The notes under the pieces are model-generated. The model was not told the DNA's origin. It made no database searches and worked only from the letters and a program-made list of their open reading frames with translations. This document shows, in pieces, positions 33,798-47,590 of a DNA stretch of 64,000 nt. The first letter of the stretch is position 1, and every line of letters starts with the position of its first letter. Position numbers and translations under genes: made by a program. This stretch comes from Setophaga petechia (Eukaryota; Chordata; Aves; Passeriformes; Parulidae), in contig JANCRA010000017.1 in assembly GCA_024362935.1 (NCBI GenBank), positions 17,945,001 through 18,009,000 of the forward strand, given 5' to 3'.

Positions 33798-36700
33798 AGG
33801 GTGCTGTTTCTTCCCTTTTCTCCCTCTTTCCCCCTCCTGAGAACAATTTCATCACTGCTCCTGTGCTTTGGGGTCACGCCAGCCAAACCTGGAGCTTTTT
33901 CAGCTACAAGGACACACAACACTGCTGTGCAAATAATCCATTCACAGCTCTCTTCCCTTTGGCTTCTGTGCCTGTACTGCTCTCCAGATTTGCTTTATGG
34001 TCATGGTGTTGAGAGAGAGACAAGCTAAGGGACAAGAAAGGCAGGAATCCTGCTGCATTTAACCCTAAACCCCACAGAAATTATGGTTTTCCTGACAAAT
34101 TTACTAGATACAAACAGTGCCAGGCAGAGATGACAAGCCACTGTAGCCACACATTATCATTTACAAAATATTTTATTTTTTTAGGATGCTGTGTCTGTTT
34201 GAGTGGTAAGAAAAAATATAAATTCAGAAACTTGCCCCCTGTTATTCAATCCTGACTGGAGTCTAAGTTCTAAATTGACACAGGTTTATAAAATCAGCAG
34301 CCAAGAGGCCAAACCCAAACTTGCAACAGGCAAATGAAGCCAATGAGAGAGCCTGAATCCAAGTGTGGATGTATTCAGGGCTGGCATTAATAGCTCCTGT
34401 AATATGGTGTTTAGAAAATGTAAGAGGATTTGAGACTACATCCAAATATTTGATATCAATTTTAATCCAGATGGCAAACAACACAGAGGATGATGAGACT
34501 AAACCCAAACTGATGCTCAGGGCACAGGCACCCTCAGATGAGCCCCAGCTGCTCAGTTTTGGGCTCCTTTGGAGCTCTCCTGCCTGTGAAGAGCATGGAC
34601 CACGAGGCTTTTGCTGTCAGGTAGGTGCTCTAAACACCCATGAGGATGTTGAATTCAATGTGTCATCATTTAAAAGGAAATACAGCCACAAATGATAGAA
34701 CACATGCACTAAGGTCCAACAGCAGTGAAAAGTCAAATATCATTGCTGACTTCATTCATTATGTTTTTCTATTGCAAATTCCACGTGGGCTGTGGATCAG
34801 ACCCACACTGGCAATGCACAAGGCTCAGCTTCCTAAACCATCCTCTGTTCCTAAGTCAAGGCTAAAAAAGTGTTTAATCATTTACAAGGAGCAGCTCTAA
34901 CAAGGGAAGCTATTAGCAAGAATCCCTGTCAATCCTGAAATAAGCAAAAATAAAGTGTTTGTGAAAGCCTCCTGGGAAATTCTCAAGTTTGGGGTGGAGA
35001 AGTGAGACAAACTTACAAATGAGGTACTCAAGTGGAACACAAGAATATTCACTCCAAACAGCAGTAAATTAAAGATACCCATTGTCCAAACTGCCAACTA
35101 CTGTTCAAAAAATATTTTTCTTTGCCACCATCAGTGACTTTCAAAAGCAAAACACCATAGTATTAGATCTAGCAAAAAAAATGCAGTTCAGTGTGTGTTA
35201 AATAAATTAGATAACAGTAATGAAAGGACTCTCTAATCCCATAATTATTTGCACTTAATTGTCAAGGCTCATCCAAACTACCAGAAAATCTCCTTTACTG
35301 ACATAGTGTCCAATCCTCCACAGTATTTTAAGTATTCATAAGGTTATACCAGAAACTTGTGAAAATACTCCTTTCTTTTGGGGGAACTCATGGCCATCTT
35401 TCCACATTTTAAAATATTGTTATACCTTCAGTGATTGTGAAATTATAATGAAATATAAATATATAAATAAGAAATGCATTAAGGAAGGCTTAGGTCTTTC
35501 TAAGGACCAGTTTTTAGTTTATAGACTCTCATGAAGCTTTGACATGGAAGGTTTCATGTCAGCCTGGTGTAAAGCCCATGTAAAAAACATCTTATCTGCC
35601 ATCAGTATTATTTTGTTGTTTAACTCCACCTTGCTTTTGTTCCATTCAGAACTTGCATGTGGGAGGGACTCATCCCCTCCACATCTTCAGCCATATTCAT
35701 GCACAATCCTCATTTTTATTGTTTTTTGAGGTTTACCCCATTTTTTGGATGGACAGCAGAGATATGTTTGCATTGGGAAGGTGATGGTGGTTCTGCAATC
35801 ACAAAATCCTCAGTGCCAAGAAAAGCTGAGAGACTTCTGAAACAACAAGGTCACAGCACACACAGCCTGTCCAGCTCTGGGTAACCTCAGCTGATTCCTG
35901 GTGATCTCCTGGAATTGCAGGTGTGTGCACAGCTCCTTCAGTTTCCAGATGTTGGGAGCTCTGATGGGCAGGAGCCACAGCCCCCTCTCAGAACCCAGCA
36001 AGATTGTCATCCTTAAATTGTTTATTATTATAAACTGTTTATTTCTGCCACACTGGGGAAGTTCTGCAGCTGGAACATAACATCACAGGCAGATTCATAA
36101 TGGGAGCCCTGGAGTTCTTTAGGTTGTGAAATGTTCCACAGTGCCCTTTGATTTCCAGAGGATTCTCAGACTTGGCTCTGCACATTCTGGCCACACCTGC
36201 CACAATGCAGTGAGTTACAGCACAGTAGGTCTTATGCATAAAAACCTCAGCTATAGACATTTTCTGCTGTGCAGGAGTTTGGTTTTATGAGCTAGACTCC
36301 TTTTAGACACAATTTATATAAAAAATAGCAGTTACTTTTAATGTTATTTATATTGCAACTCCCACCTATTGTATTTTTTGGTCCCAACTCACCTGTAAAC
36401 TAGGATTTTTTCCCCCACATAAAACCCTAAGATTCCCTCTCTGGGATGCCTGTTCCTACTGGCCATCATTTTAATGATATATAATAGTAACCTGCCTTGA
36501 GAGAAGGGTCCCTAATGATATATAACACTAAAATAGCTTCTCACAGCACGCTGATGACAGGTTGCAACCATCCATCACCAAGAAGCAGTCAGCAAGATGA
36601 GGAGCTCAGGGGAAACACAGGAGCAGAGCACAACCATAAAGAAAATATCAAATAGAACCACAAAGCCAGTTCTGGTGCTTCTGCCTGCCTGTGGCTGAAG

Positions 36701-39700
36701 GCATCCCCAGAGCCAGAGCTTTGAACATCTCAAGAATTCTGGAACAAGCCTAAGTGACAGATTATTGCTGATAAAAAAAAAAGCCCAGCAACCAAAAGAT
36801 TTCCTTCTTGGTAGCTCCATTGAGTTAATTCTCTTCCTATTGCAGAGGAAACTTTCCCTCACCAGCACACACAACAGATTTTCAAGTGCAAGAACTCCAG
36901 TGAAGTGCTCAGGTTATGTTCAGGAAAATAAACAGAGAGCTTTTAGTTGTTCTATCTCAAAACTGAACCAGAGCAAGGAGAATTACCATGAAAACAAAAT
37001 ATGGACGTGCATGGTGCACAGGAGAGGGCAGAAAGTCCTGCAGGGGTGCAGGATATGGTGCTTGCAGGAGGAATTGATTAATTCTGGAATCTCAACTGAT
37101 TGTTCCCTGTTCCACTACCAGTAAGAATTTGCAGATTTCTCAGCATTATAGGGAAGGTGAGAAGTGATAAATACATCAGCAAGAAAGAAAGAAATTAGAA
37201 GAACGTGCTGTTTATTTGGTGTATATGTATAGACACACAAACCTGTACATGCTAGATATGCAGATATTTAATATGAAGAGACAAAACCAGATAATATGAT
37301 CTTATCTGAAGGGACATAACCCTGCTAAAAACCTGGGATCTCACACTAGGTTGTAATCAATAATAAATATTCCCATAACAGTATCTGGCTTTTCCCATTA
37401 TGCACCTCCATGTCTCAAAAAAGGGGCAAATACCTTAATTACTTGCAGACAGAGAAGTCAAAAGCTCATCATTTCATGGAATCAGGAGGGCATTATTTAG
37501 ACCTCTCCAAAGAGAAAATAAATTATATTTTGTTTTTTGATTAAGACCCATTTGTTTTCACATGGCACAAACTTTCTCTACAGACAGTCAATGTGGATTT
37601 TATTAAACTGCAAACTGCATTTTTTTCCTTTTTTCTCTTTGGGACCAGAAGGAGTAAAGGAAATCAACAAATCTACAAGACACAATTGACCCAATTCTGT
37701 GATTATCTGAGTGAAATTTTTTGCCAAGCCATTCTTGCTTAATGATAATGATCCTTTCATGTGATTTTCTGCTCTAGTTGCATAATGGAATTTGGTGTTG
37801 ATATGACTCTTCCTACATAGATCTGATTTCAGAAGAAAATTTTAAGGACTTAAAAGTGGTCTCTTTTTCAAAGAAAAACATCATTCACCATTCTCTCTGA
37901 AGTTAAAGACTGCAAGTAACTCAACTAAAATGAGTTTTTATTGAAGAAATGAGGATGTTTAGAAGCCTTTCTCACACTGATACTTTCCACCACCTTCATA
38001 GCTTGCACTAGGAAAACCATTATGATGAAAATTTGAGATATCATTTCAAATTAAAAACTAATTATCAGTGAAGATCAACATCTTGCTACTAGAATATTTC
38101 ATTTTGTGCTCATTTCTTGAAATCATTTGATTTTGGTACAACAAAAGTAGAGGATATTGTCTTTTATGTAGGAAATTATTTTCTTCTAGTTAATTTTCTT
38201 TCTGTGTCTCTATTGTTCTTCTACTTAAAGGATGACTCCACTTATAAGCTGTTTTATTCTCACTTCTATAACTCTATATAAATATATATATATATAAGTA
38301 CATTGTTCCAGAGATATTGGCAAATCACTGACAGAAGTAGCAACCAAATTCCGATTTAAGTTATTTTTCTTTCTTTTCTTCATCTAAACATGTGCAAATA
38401 TTCTTCTTTATTTGACCAACACTAGCAGTACAGACTATATAATATCTAATTTATTAATATATTATTATATCATTGTTGAACAATATTATTTCCCTTAACA
38501 AGTTGGTTTTAGTCACAATCTAGATTCAGAAGTCATCAGTACTTCAAGGAAAATTATGTCATCAAAAAATAGAAAGCTCAAAATATGGAGATATTTGAAG
38601 TTAGAATAAGTTTCATTATTGAATAAAAGATAAAAATTGATTCAATAAAGTGATTCCTCCCCCATTGCTCATTTCTTAATCAAATCTAATGATTTCCATC
38701 TATATGTCCACATTATTTCTGTTCTCTCACCTCCACAGTGACACTTTTTCCTATATAGCCATAATTTCTGGTTTCTCAAAGAGTAATTGGAAACACAATT
38801 TTCAAGGTCCAAAAGAAAGAATTCTGTCAAATGACCAAAAGCCTCACACCACACCCAAATAAATTTCTTTTCCAAATTTATCATACTTAGGAACTCTATC
38901 CTAATTCATTCTAAAGAATGTTAACTGAAATATAACAGAAATTAAGAATAATTGTTCTTTTCAATCCAGCCAGTTCTATTATTCACTGATTATTCTCTTT
39001 TCACACAGCCCTTTGTGCTCTACATTTCTAACTCAACACACCATCATACAACATCAGACTTCATTAAACTCATCATTGCCTCAAGACACAACTCTGCTAC
39101 TCCAAAAGCTGGAAAAAAATCAAAGTCTGTCTTTGCACCACCAGGACAGAGAATTCCTGTCCACACAACCTCAGTCCAAACTCTCCATCCACCTTGGGCT
39201 GAGCCTGCTGGGCAAACATTGCTCTGACAGCAGCACCACACTAAAACCTGCATTTTCCACAACATCTTTAAATCATTTTATATATTTAATTTTTTAATAA
39301 ATCTGCATGCCTAAAATTCCAGGAAAATATTGCTTTCAGAAAAACAACCAAAAAACCAAGCCTCATTTCCAACAGTTACACCTCGTGTGGCATCACCTTT
39401 GAAGCAGTTCACTTTCAAAACAACTCAAGCTCTTTGTGTGCCAGAATAAAGCAGCAGATAAATGAGCACAGCCAGCTCTGCCTTACCTGGGCCAGGATGG
39501 GGACACAGCACCCTCGGGTTGGACACAGAGATTCTGCCCAAGGCTCCTGAGCAAGAGCTGGCTCCCACCCAGCTGCTGGCAGCACCTCTGAGGGCAAATC
39601 CTAGGGATTAGAGGAGAGGGGAAAAAATGCATTTTAAAAAATCAGGTTGTTAAAGCCATCCAACAGTCTTTGATCTAAGATGCTGTAATTTCCAGCAGTT

Positions 39701-42255
39701 AAAATATCTGATTTTTCAGGTGTTTCAGTAACATCACAGCATTTTAAACAAGATGGGATTATTGAGCCTGGAATTTCAGGAGGCCAAGCACAACCCAATA
39801 CTTTCCATATTGCTTTGAAAACAAGCAGGTCTACCTGCATTCTGCACACTAATGCAACTTCAGTTTTTCCTTTGTGAATCACTCTGCATTCCAGAAACCT
39901 CACAGGAATTTCAAGTTTCTTAAACAATGTGAAGAATCTTGCCAAATAAACCACTATAAATTAGTCGAAGAATCTTTCAAATTTCTCACAAAATTACAGT
40001 CCTTCCACTTTTTCATTCTCTTCAGGTCTGTGGCAGTATCAGAAACTTAGACTTCCTGAAATGTTCAGATCTGTGAGTAATTAACTATTTATTGCCCTTT
40101 CCAGAGAGTTAAATTTCATTTATGGCTATTGTGAAACACATGAACACGATGAGAAGCTGTTCTTTATCAGCCAAGTTTCATTCTTCTATTGATGACTAAA
40201 ATATTTCACCTCATAAAACCAAAACCAAACATGCATTTTATGAAATCAATGAAACCTATCTTATTCAAAAGCCACTTCACACCCAAATCATGTAAACAGG
40301 TTTATTTTAAAACCTTTTAACACAAAGGACATTTTTTTAAAATAAATTTTATTTACAGAAGTTCTTTTAAAATGTGCTTAATCATTTAGGTAGAGAACCA
40401 TGAAAAACTGTGGACATCAGAAAACAATTGTTCAGCTGATTGGTTTTATGGCTGTGAATCTTGTTTAATTTGACTATTAACTATAATTTGTTAAAACCAG
40501 CTGTAAACTGAGCTCACACCAAGAGCAGCCTTCAGTAAAAAGGAATCTGTACAGACAATTACTGCTCCTCTTGCAGCAAAAAACAGGCAGAATCAAAAAA
40601 ATAGAGCTATGATTAGTTGCTTGCCTAATTTTTTTCATCACTAGATCCAAAGTAAAGAGACTGCTCTCATCTAACCCCCAGTTCATTTGGGGTAATAAAT
40701 GAAAAATAATAAACAGTACAAACTGTGCTGAGATAGTGCAGCCACACTTTAGAACAGTGCCAAGTTGAACACCTAAAAGCATTGTGCTTCCTATATTTCT
40801 ACATTTCCAGTGCAGCTTTGTTGTGGATAAACAAGTTTATTTTCCTAAACAGAGAAAAAAACACTTAATCCCACATTTTCCCTCCCTTTACCTTAGGGAA
40901 CACCCAAAAGGACAATTAAGCTGCCTATTCACAGCACAGCAGTGTCAAATTAAAAATACACTCCACAGTTACAAAAGGGTGTTTATGGTCTACCAGGTTA
41001 TCTTTGATTTATACCACTGTGGCCACATTCCAGCTCAAACAAATTACTTCCACCTACCAGCACCACCAAGCATATTTTCCCACAGGGCACAGCATTTTAA
41101 ACACTTGACCTCTAAATTTGACAGTATTTGCACTGCACATTGTTATCTTCCAGGAGAAAGCTTGGCTTGCTTTCTCTCTTTCTAGCAGCTGTTTAAAGAA
41201 AAGGGAAATATATTTAAATGTCTGGTTTGTTTTGTTTTTTTTTTTGAATTCTGTAAACATGAATGAAAGTGATGGAATTTTGTTTCTAGATGAAGCCACA
41301 ATTATGATAATTTGAATATTTGCAGAAAAATATTACACAGCCCAAGTACAACTCAGATCTCATGAAAATGTTCACTTCACTTCTATTCCTGCCTGGCCTA
41401 GAATTCAACCTGAATATTTCACAGCAGAATCTGAATCTGGAGCCCGGGATGATTTCCCTGGTAATAGCACTGCCATATTTCCATTCCCTGTGATACCACA
41501 GCTTAAAAGATGGAAAAATTGAAGTTCTAAACCTGCAGTCTCTGGTTTAGACTCAGCTTTTGACAGGGTTCAAGGCACATTTCATTTTGCTGGACTGGGT
41601 TTTTGATAAGGATATCCCTCAGCACAGAGTGAGACCAAGTCCCTTTATTTACTCACTGCATCTGTCAGAAGGGAGGTGGAGCCTCTGAGCTGCTGGGTAA
41701 CTTTTATTTCAAGGAGAAGACAAATAAGAAATAAAGATATTAAATGCTACATGGACACAATGAGAAAATCACAGGATAAAAAGGATGGCTGATTAAGAAC
41801 TGGGATTTGGGATGTTTACATGTGAAATATGTCCAGAGAAAGCTCTCAGTTACCAATCTCCTCAGCAAGAGGCTGAGCCATTTAACATTTATTAAATAAT
41901 TAACAAACATTTATAATAATTTTATTATTATAATAATATCAGGTCATGCAAATAGAGTTTGGTATGGAAGGCAAGGACCTCAATATCTGCAAAGAATAAT
42001 TTCCATAATGTTCTCAGGGTTTGGATTCCCTCTCTCCTTTCTCCATTCACATGACACACTACCATAAATATTGCACAAAACCCATAATACTATATTTTCT
42101 AAATTATTGAAATGAAACTTTGCAGAAAGAACATAGACATTCCCGAGGAAATAGCTACTTAATTTCTAATACATTTAAGCTACTTCAATTTACAGCAGAC
42201 ACTTGAGCACATCTGTGATGGAAACCTCCAGCAAAGCTGTGAGCTCAGTGCCAGC
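33798..42255. other. Long non-coding stretch, little assigned
   Basis: AT-rich unique sequence. A TA microsatellite lies at 38,278-38,297. Short frames with no supporting signals occur throughout. No LINE, LTR or exon could be supported. Confidence 0.4.
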
Positions 42256-42500
42256 TCAGCTTAAATCAGCTCAGGAGAGGTGTGAAGAAAGCAGCACCAC
42301 CCTCCTCCATCCTCAACTCTGGAGCTCTGCTAAATGCAGTATTTAATACCTTTATTTCCTGTTTGTCTTCTCACTGAAATGGAAGATACCCAGCAACTCA
42401 GAGGCTGATTCTCAAGCTCCCTGCTGACGGGTTCAGTGTAAACCAGCTCGGGACAGGTGTGAAGAAAGCAGCACACCCTCCTCAATGCTCAGCTCTGCAG
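42256..42500 (+). repeat. Local direct duplication of about 60 bp
   Basis: The segment from 42,260 to about 42,320 (AGGTGTGAAGAAAGCAGCAC core) recurs, slightly diverged, at 42,437-42,497. About 175 bp separate the starts and the spacer is unique. Confidence 0.75.
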
Positions 42501-45334
42501 CAGGAAAGCCACACTTCCTCCACAACCTTCTCTTGTTCAGCTTCCAAATTAACAAAATAAAGTGAAAGTAGGTGCAAAGTGAGTGATTGTGCCCTGGCTG
42601 TGATGTGAGCACACAACTGGCAGTGTCTGTCACTGGGCTGCTCTGGGGGCATCCCCTGGTTCCTACAACAGGAAATTGTGGCACACCTCAGGGGCAGACA
42701 GGGACTTACAGAACACTCCAGTGGCACTCCTCCTGTCCTCACAAGCCATGATCCACACGAAGGAGTCAGAGAAATAAACCTCATTCTGCAGCAGTTCATT
42801 ATAGACAGCTCCTGTATAACTGGAGCCTTGCTGGAGCACACAAATCCCCAAATTCAGGGAGCTGCAGAGGACTCTGAGCAGCAATTCCTGAGATTGCTAA
42901 CCTGGATCATCATCAGACACCAGCAGCACCAATCCTGGAGCAATTTCCCATTATTGCCTGGGCACTGCAGCAGCTCTCCCTCCCAGGGTGTCACAGGGAT
43001 GTGCAGGATGCACGGTGGGAGGATGAGAATATGCTTAATCAACCTGTTCTCATTTCCTGCACAAAACATTTAGCTTCAAACACTCATGACAGATAAGTTA
43101 AAAAGCTGGTTTGCTCAAATCACCTAAAGTGGTAAATAACTTCCAAATCCACTCTCTTCTACCTCATGGTGCTTTTCTCTCGTAGCTTTTTAGGTAAAGC
43201 TTTTTTCCTTTTACCATTGGAGGAAACCATTCTCCTTCTCTACTTTGACATATTGATACTCCTAAGCAGTGTTCTTTTCATAAAAACCTTTGTCTTTGAT
43301 TCCTCTTTGCCACTTCTGATTTCCACCTTGGAATTACAGACCCATCCCCAGAGACCCCAGGCTGCTCCTTTTGCAGGATTTACTTCCATTCCTTCTTGAG
43401 GAGAGGAAGAGCAATAATGCTTTAGCAGGATTAGTTATTTGATAATATCTCTGAATTTATCCTCTATTAAGCACTGCTTTCCATTTACTTGAGTTTTGCA
43501 TTATATTTCTGCATCTGAAAAATTTAAATTCCACATTAGTGTCTCACAATAAGTGAAAACAGATCTGGTCAATGAGCCCACCACTGAAGAGGGATTATCT
43601 GGGACACTCCTGATAATTCCTACCAAGAACCAGGCACCCAGATATCTTTATCTTTCAAATATCTTTAAAGAGTGGAAATTACTTTGAATTTTGGGGGCAC
43701 ATAGGGATTTTCCAGTAGAGTCATGGCAGAAGTTCCTGTGCTTCTGATAGATATCAGAAGATGGATATCATAGATCTGATACAGAAAGATGCCATAGAAG
43801 GGAGATATAAATGATTGATGCTTGGATTGCTGCAATACCAATTAATGCAAAAGGGCAATAATTAATCAATGTTTTTCCCATCACCAGGCAGCTGCAAGAT
43901 TCCTCTGTGGATTCCCCACTGGCCAAGGACCAGGAATTCCCATTAGGTTTTTTCCACTGGAATGAAAATAAATTCATCTCTTGTTCTTCCCTCTTTTCCT
44001 CCAGCCCTGGTAACTTTTCCCAATATGACTCTCAGCAATTCTCTGAGATTTCTGCAGAAATCTGGAGAGAACCCAGAGGGATGTGCAGGCAAACCCTTGA
44101 ACACACAAGGACCCAGCCCCAAGAGTGGATATTTGCATTCCCCATTTAGGAAGAACACAACAACATCAGACTAAAATGATAAAAATCAAACATTCCTTGC
44201 TGAGAGTGTGCAGGACAAGCTCTAACTGAGCCCTGTGGTATTAGAGAGAAATCCCAGCTATGAAATGCACATAAACATTATTTCTTTCTCTTTCCTCCTT
44301 TTTCTCTCTCAGTGTCTCCTTCTGAAAGTGCAATGTGGAATTTGTGTGTGTTTGATGGTTTTTGATCTCCAGCTCCATGACAACATGAAAACTCTCTCTG
44401 AACATTTAAATATTCCACTTTAGTAGCTGGGTCCAAATCTGGATGCATATCTGTGGCTTGGCCCCCTGCTGCTTAAAGTAATTTGTACTCAGATCAAATT
44501 ATGACCCCCAGAAATAGAAGTATTTATATTGAAAGAGAGCTGAATATTTACAAAGATATTGTTACAGACCAGAAAATTACGATATAAATATGATTACACT
44601 GTGTAAGTCAGATAAAATCTAACAATCTTTTTTTTTAAGAAACCTAAAATGATTTTGTTTCTGAAGTACACATAAAAAGAATTTCAATAGCATTGTATTT
44701 TCAGACCTTATTGTTAAAGGATCCAAAGAAAGTTTTTCCCTGGTTCCAGTATTTTCTTTATAAAAGCTGTATTTCAGACAAAGTGAGCTTGGATCATTTA
44801 AAGTCCCCACAAGGGACTGGTACTTTGTGAATGGTGTTTTGAATAGTTTTGATATCCCAGGTTTTGAGATCCCTGTGTGGATTTATTTTCTGGACAATTC
44901 AGTTATTCTCTCATGCTCTGACCTTATTATGATATTGTTTTTCCCTTCTCTTCACTACCCTGTTCTGTGAGAAACCTCTCTATAAATTTTATATAAATAT
45001 AGTTCACATACAATATCTATAACTTAGTCAACTTCACAAGGCATAAAAAAAAATAGCAATGTATTTTTCTTTACTCCTCAGTTCTTTTTTTTGTACAATA
45101 TTATCCATTTGCTATGAATTCCCTACAGCAAACTTAAAAAACCCAACCAAACCAAACTGTAACAACAAATAAGCCCTTAAAATCCATTCTATCCACATCA
45201 ACTATAGGATAATTTTTTTGTTTCTTGGTTTGGCTTGTGCTCTTTCATATAATGTATCAATTTAAATGCAGATGGCCAAGGAGAAAATAAATTTCTCCTC
45301 ACACTGCTCATGTGCCCAGGGTGCTGAGATGGAT
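42501..45334. other. Non-coding DNA without assigned features
   Basis: Unique sequence with no supported gene, RNA or transposon. Confidence 0.4.
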
Positions 45335-45475
45335 GTGCCAAGGGGGACCCCGGGCAGGTTCCTCCTTTGCCAAGGGAAAAGTGCCCAAAGGTGCTGTGGG
45401 CAGGGACAGCTTCCACCAGAGCAGGGAGCTCAGAGCTCCATCCAAGCTCTGGATGAGGCTCTGAGCACCCTGGCC
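45335..45475 (-). mobile_element. CR1-like LINE fragment
   Basis: GTGCTGTGGGCAGGGACAGC, then TTCCACCAGAGCAGGGAGCTC and a CCCTGGCCTTAAACAC end follow the complement of the CR1 3' region (CATGGGCAGGGACACC...CTGGCCTTGAACAC). It is more diverged than the other copies. Confidence 0.55.
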
Positions 45476-45562
45476 TTAAACACAAATATCAGAAATACAA
45501 GCTGGCCTTAAACACAAATATCAGAAATACAAGCTGGCCTTAAACACAAATATCAGAAATGC
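45468..45562 (+). repeat. 32-bp tandem triplicate at the CR1 edge
   Basis: Three near-identical units starting CTGGCCTTAAACACAAATAT at a 32-bp period. The unit includes the end of the CR1-like fragment, so the amplification followed the insertion. Confidence 0.9.
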
Positions 45563-46735
45563 TTCTCTCTCGAGCAGATTGCTGGCCCAAGGCACAAAAC
45601 CAGGATTCTGCAGCCCTTGGTAGGGTGAGTGTCCTGCTGCCAGGCCTTGGTTAGGGCACTGCCATGGCTGAGTATGGGCTGGGCACTTCTCTGGGGAGTT
45701 TAATTTGTTCTCTGTCTCTCTTTTTTGGCAAGAGTCAGTTCAAACTCTCAAGGTTTTTGCCAGGACTCCTTGACCTGCACACCTTGCTCAGTCACTCCTT
45801 GGGGGTAACTCATCACCATGATGTGATGGACAGAGGGGAATGAACACACTGAAACCAGAGGGGAGATAGTGAGATCTCTCCAGAAACCCAAAATTGATAT
45901 TTTCAGTGATCCCAGACAGTTGTGAGCAAAGCTGCTTATAGGACTGTGAGCAATGCTTATAGAATGGCATTATTCTACAGCTAAGAAGTCAAATAAAGCT
46001 CAAAGAATTCCAGGAGAGCCTTGAAGAGATGGCTTCTCCATAACCTCATCCTGCTGGTTTTACCACTAGGAGAGGGGATTTACCTTTCACAAAGCCCTGA
46101 CAATAAGAAGCAGCAGGGCTGAATACAAGTGACACTGTGAGTGCATTAGTATTGCCAGCAGGTCTCTCCTATGTGAGGAGGAAGATGACAACAACCCCAA
46201 GCCATTAACAGCCTAAATTAGACAGACAATGTGGCTGAAAAAATGGAATATCTAACATAAAACAGGGGAGGTCAAAACTCAGCATGGTGATGATAACTTA
46301 TCTTACTTGGTTGGTAGACTTCATGGAAGAAATAAGTTTATGTATGGGCTGCCTCCTCTAATTCTGAATTCTCAGAGCTTAGGAATGATTGTTTATCTGC
46401 TAACAGCCTGCAGGGATTTGGGAAAATAGCTACAGCATAAAACTGAAAAATAATTGAAATAAATAAAGTGCTACCTGGCACCATCCTTGTTTATTCTGTG
46501 CATCTGATATTAACATTCGGATGTCTTAGGCTCGTAATACATAATAAGAAATGAAAATGTCATAAAATCAATACCTTCTAACAGCAGAGGGAAATGTCAC
46601 AAATTATCTCATTCTCATTATAGTTTTCAGACAGTAATTTCACAAGCCTCCAAGGGATTAGGAAAGCTGAGCATATTTTTGCTCTACCCTCAGATGTCAG
46701 TTTTATTGTACATGATCTAGGCAGTGAAGGTTCTC
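45563..46735. other. Non-coding DNA without assigned features
   Basis: Unique sequence with nothing coding or repeated that I could recognise. Confidence 0.4.
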
Positions 46736-47015
46736 TGCTCCAGAAGTTAGAAATCAATTGTTTTGCCAATGAGATTCTTTTGCAAGGCTGTTAGCTGCCT
46801 CTGTAAGTGTGAAACTACCAAATTCTGTGTCCCTGTTTAAATTACTTTGCAATACAAAATTACACTGCAAGCCCTGATGTGGTACAGGCTCCTGCTGGGT
46901 GCACATACGGAACGGAGAGCTGCGCTCCTAATAAATAAACTTTGCACTTCCTAAAGAAAAGAGATTTATGAAATCTGCTCTAGATATTTAATTACCCGCC
47001 CATGTTTTACTAGGA
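46736..47015. promoter_or_regulatory. Candidate conserved regulatory element
   Basis: CCAAT-, homeobox- and POU-like strings (GCCAATGAGATTCTTTTGCA, TTTAAATTAC, CCTAATAAATAAAC, ATTTAATTACCCG) alternate with GC-rich CpG-containing text (ACGGAACGGAGAGCTGCG). There is no frame. The texture resembles an ultraconserved-type non-coding element. This is inference only. Confidence 0.2.
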
Positions 47016-47404
47016 GGGGTTTTTTAACGAGGGAATAAAGCCTGCTTGACCCTGACTGGATAAGAATGAGCCAGGAGGAGCTGGTCTGTCCATCCCAGCG
47101 ATGGCATGTCTGAGGGCAGTGGGTGCTCCAGGTGGATTAAGGTGAACCTCAGACCTGTGGGGCCACCTGTGCACATCTCACCAAGCTGATTCACTTTGCT
47201 ACTGATCCTAATGCTCTGGTCAATCACTCTGCAGGTGTGGTAGCCTGAACTCACACTGCCCTGGAGACACCAAGCACAGGATTGCAGGATCTGCTGTCAC
47301 CAACCATGGGCAGAGCCTGGCCCCTGCATCACTTGGATCAACAAACCCTCACTCCTTGCAGCACATCATAAACCCAGGAGAGGCATTCCTGCCACAGCAG
47401 ATAT

Positions 47405-47590
47405 GGCAGAATATCCCAGAACCACAGGATATTCTCTCAGAATTCCCAAGCTGGAAGAACCCATTGGGATCAAAGTCCATCCCTGACCCTCAAGGACAGC
47501 CCCAGCAGTCTCCACCCTGTGGCTGAGAGCACTCCCCAAACATTCTGGAGCTCTGCCAGGCTCAGGGTTCTCAACCTCCATCCTCTAAGA
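47405..47590 (-). mobile_element. CR1 LINE fragment
   Basis: AGAACCACAGGATATTC, GGAAGAACCCATTGGGATCA, CAAGGACAGCCCCAGCAGTC, a CTGTGGCTGAGAGCACT block and a CTGCCAGGCTCAGGGTTCT block follow the complement of a CR1 3' region in order. Confidence 0.7.
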
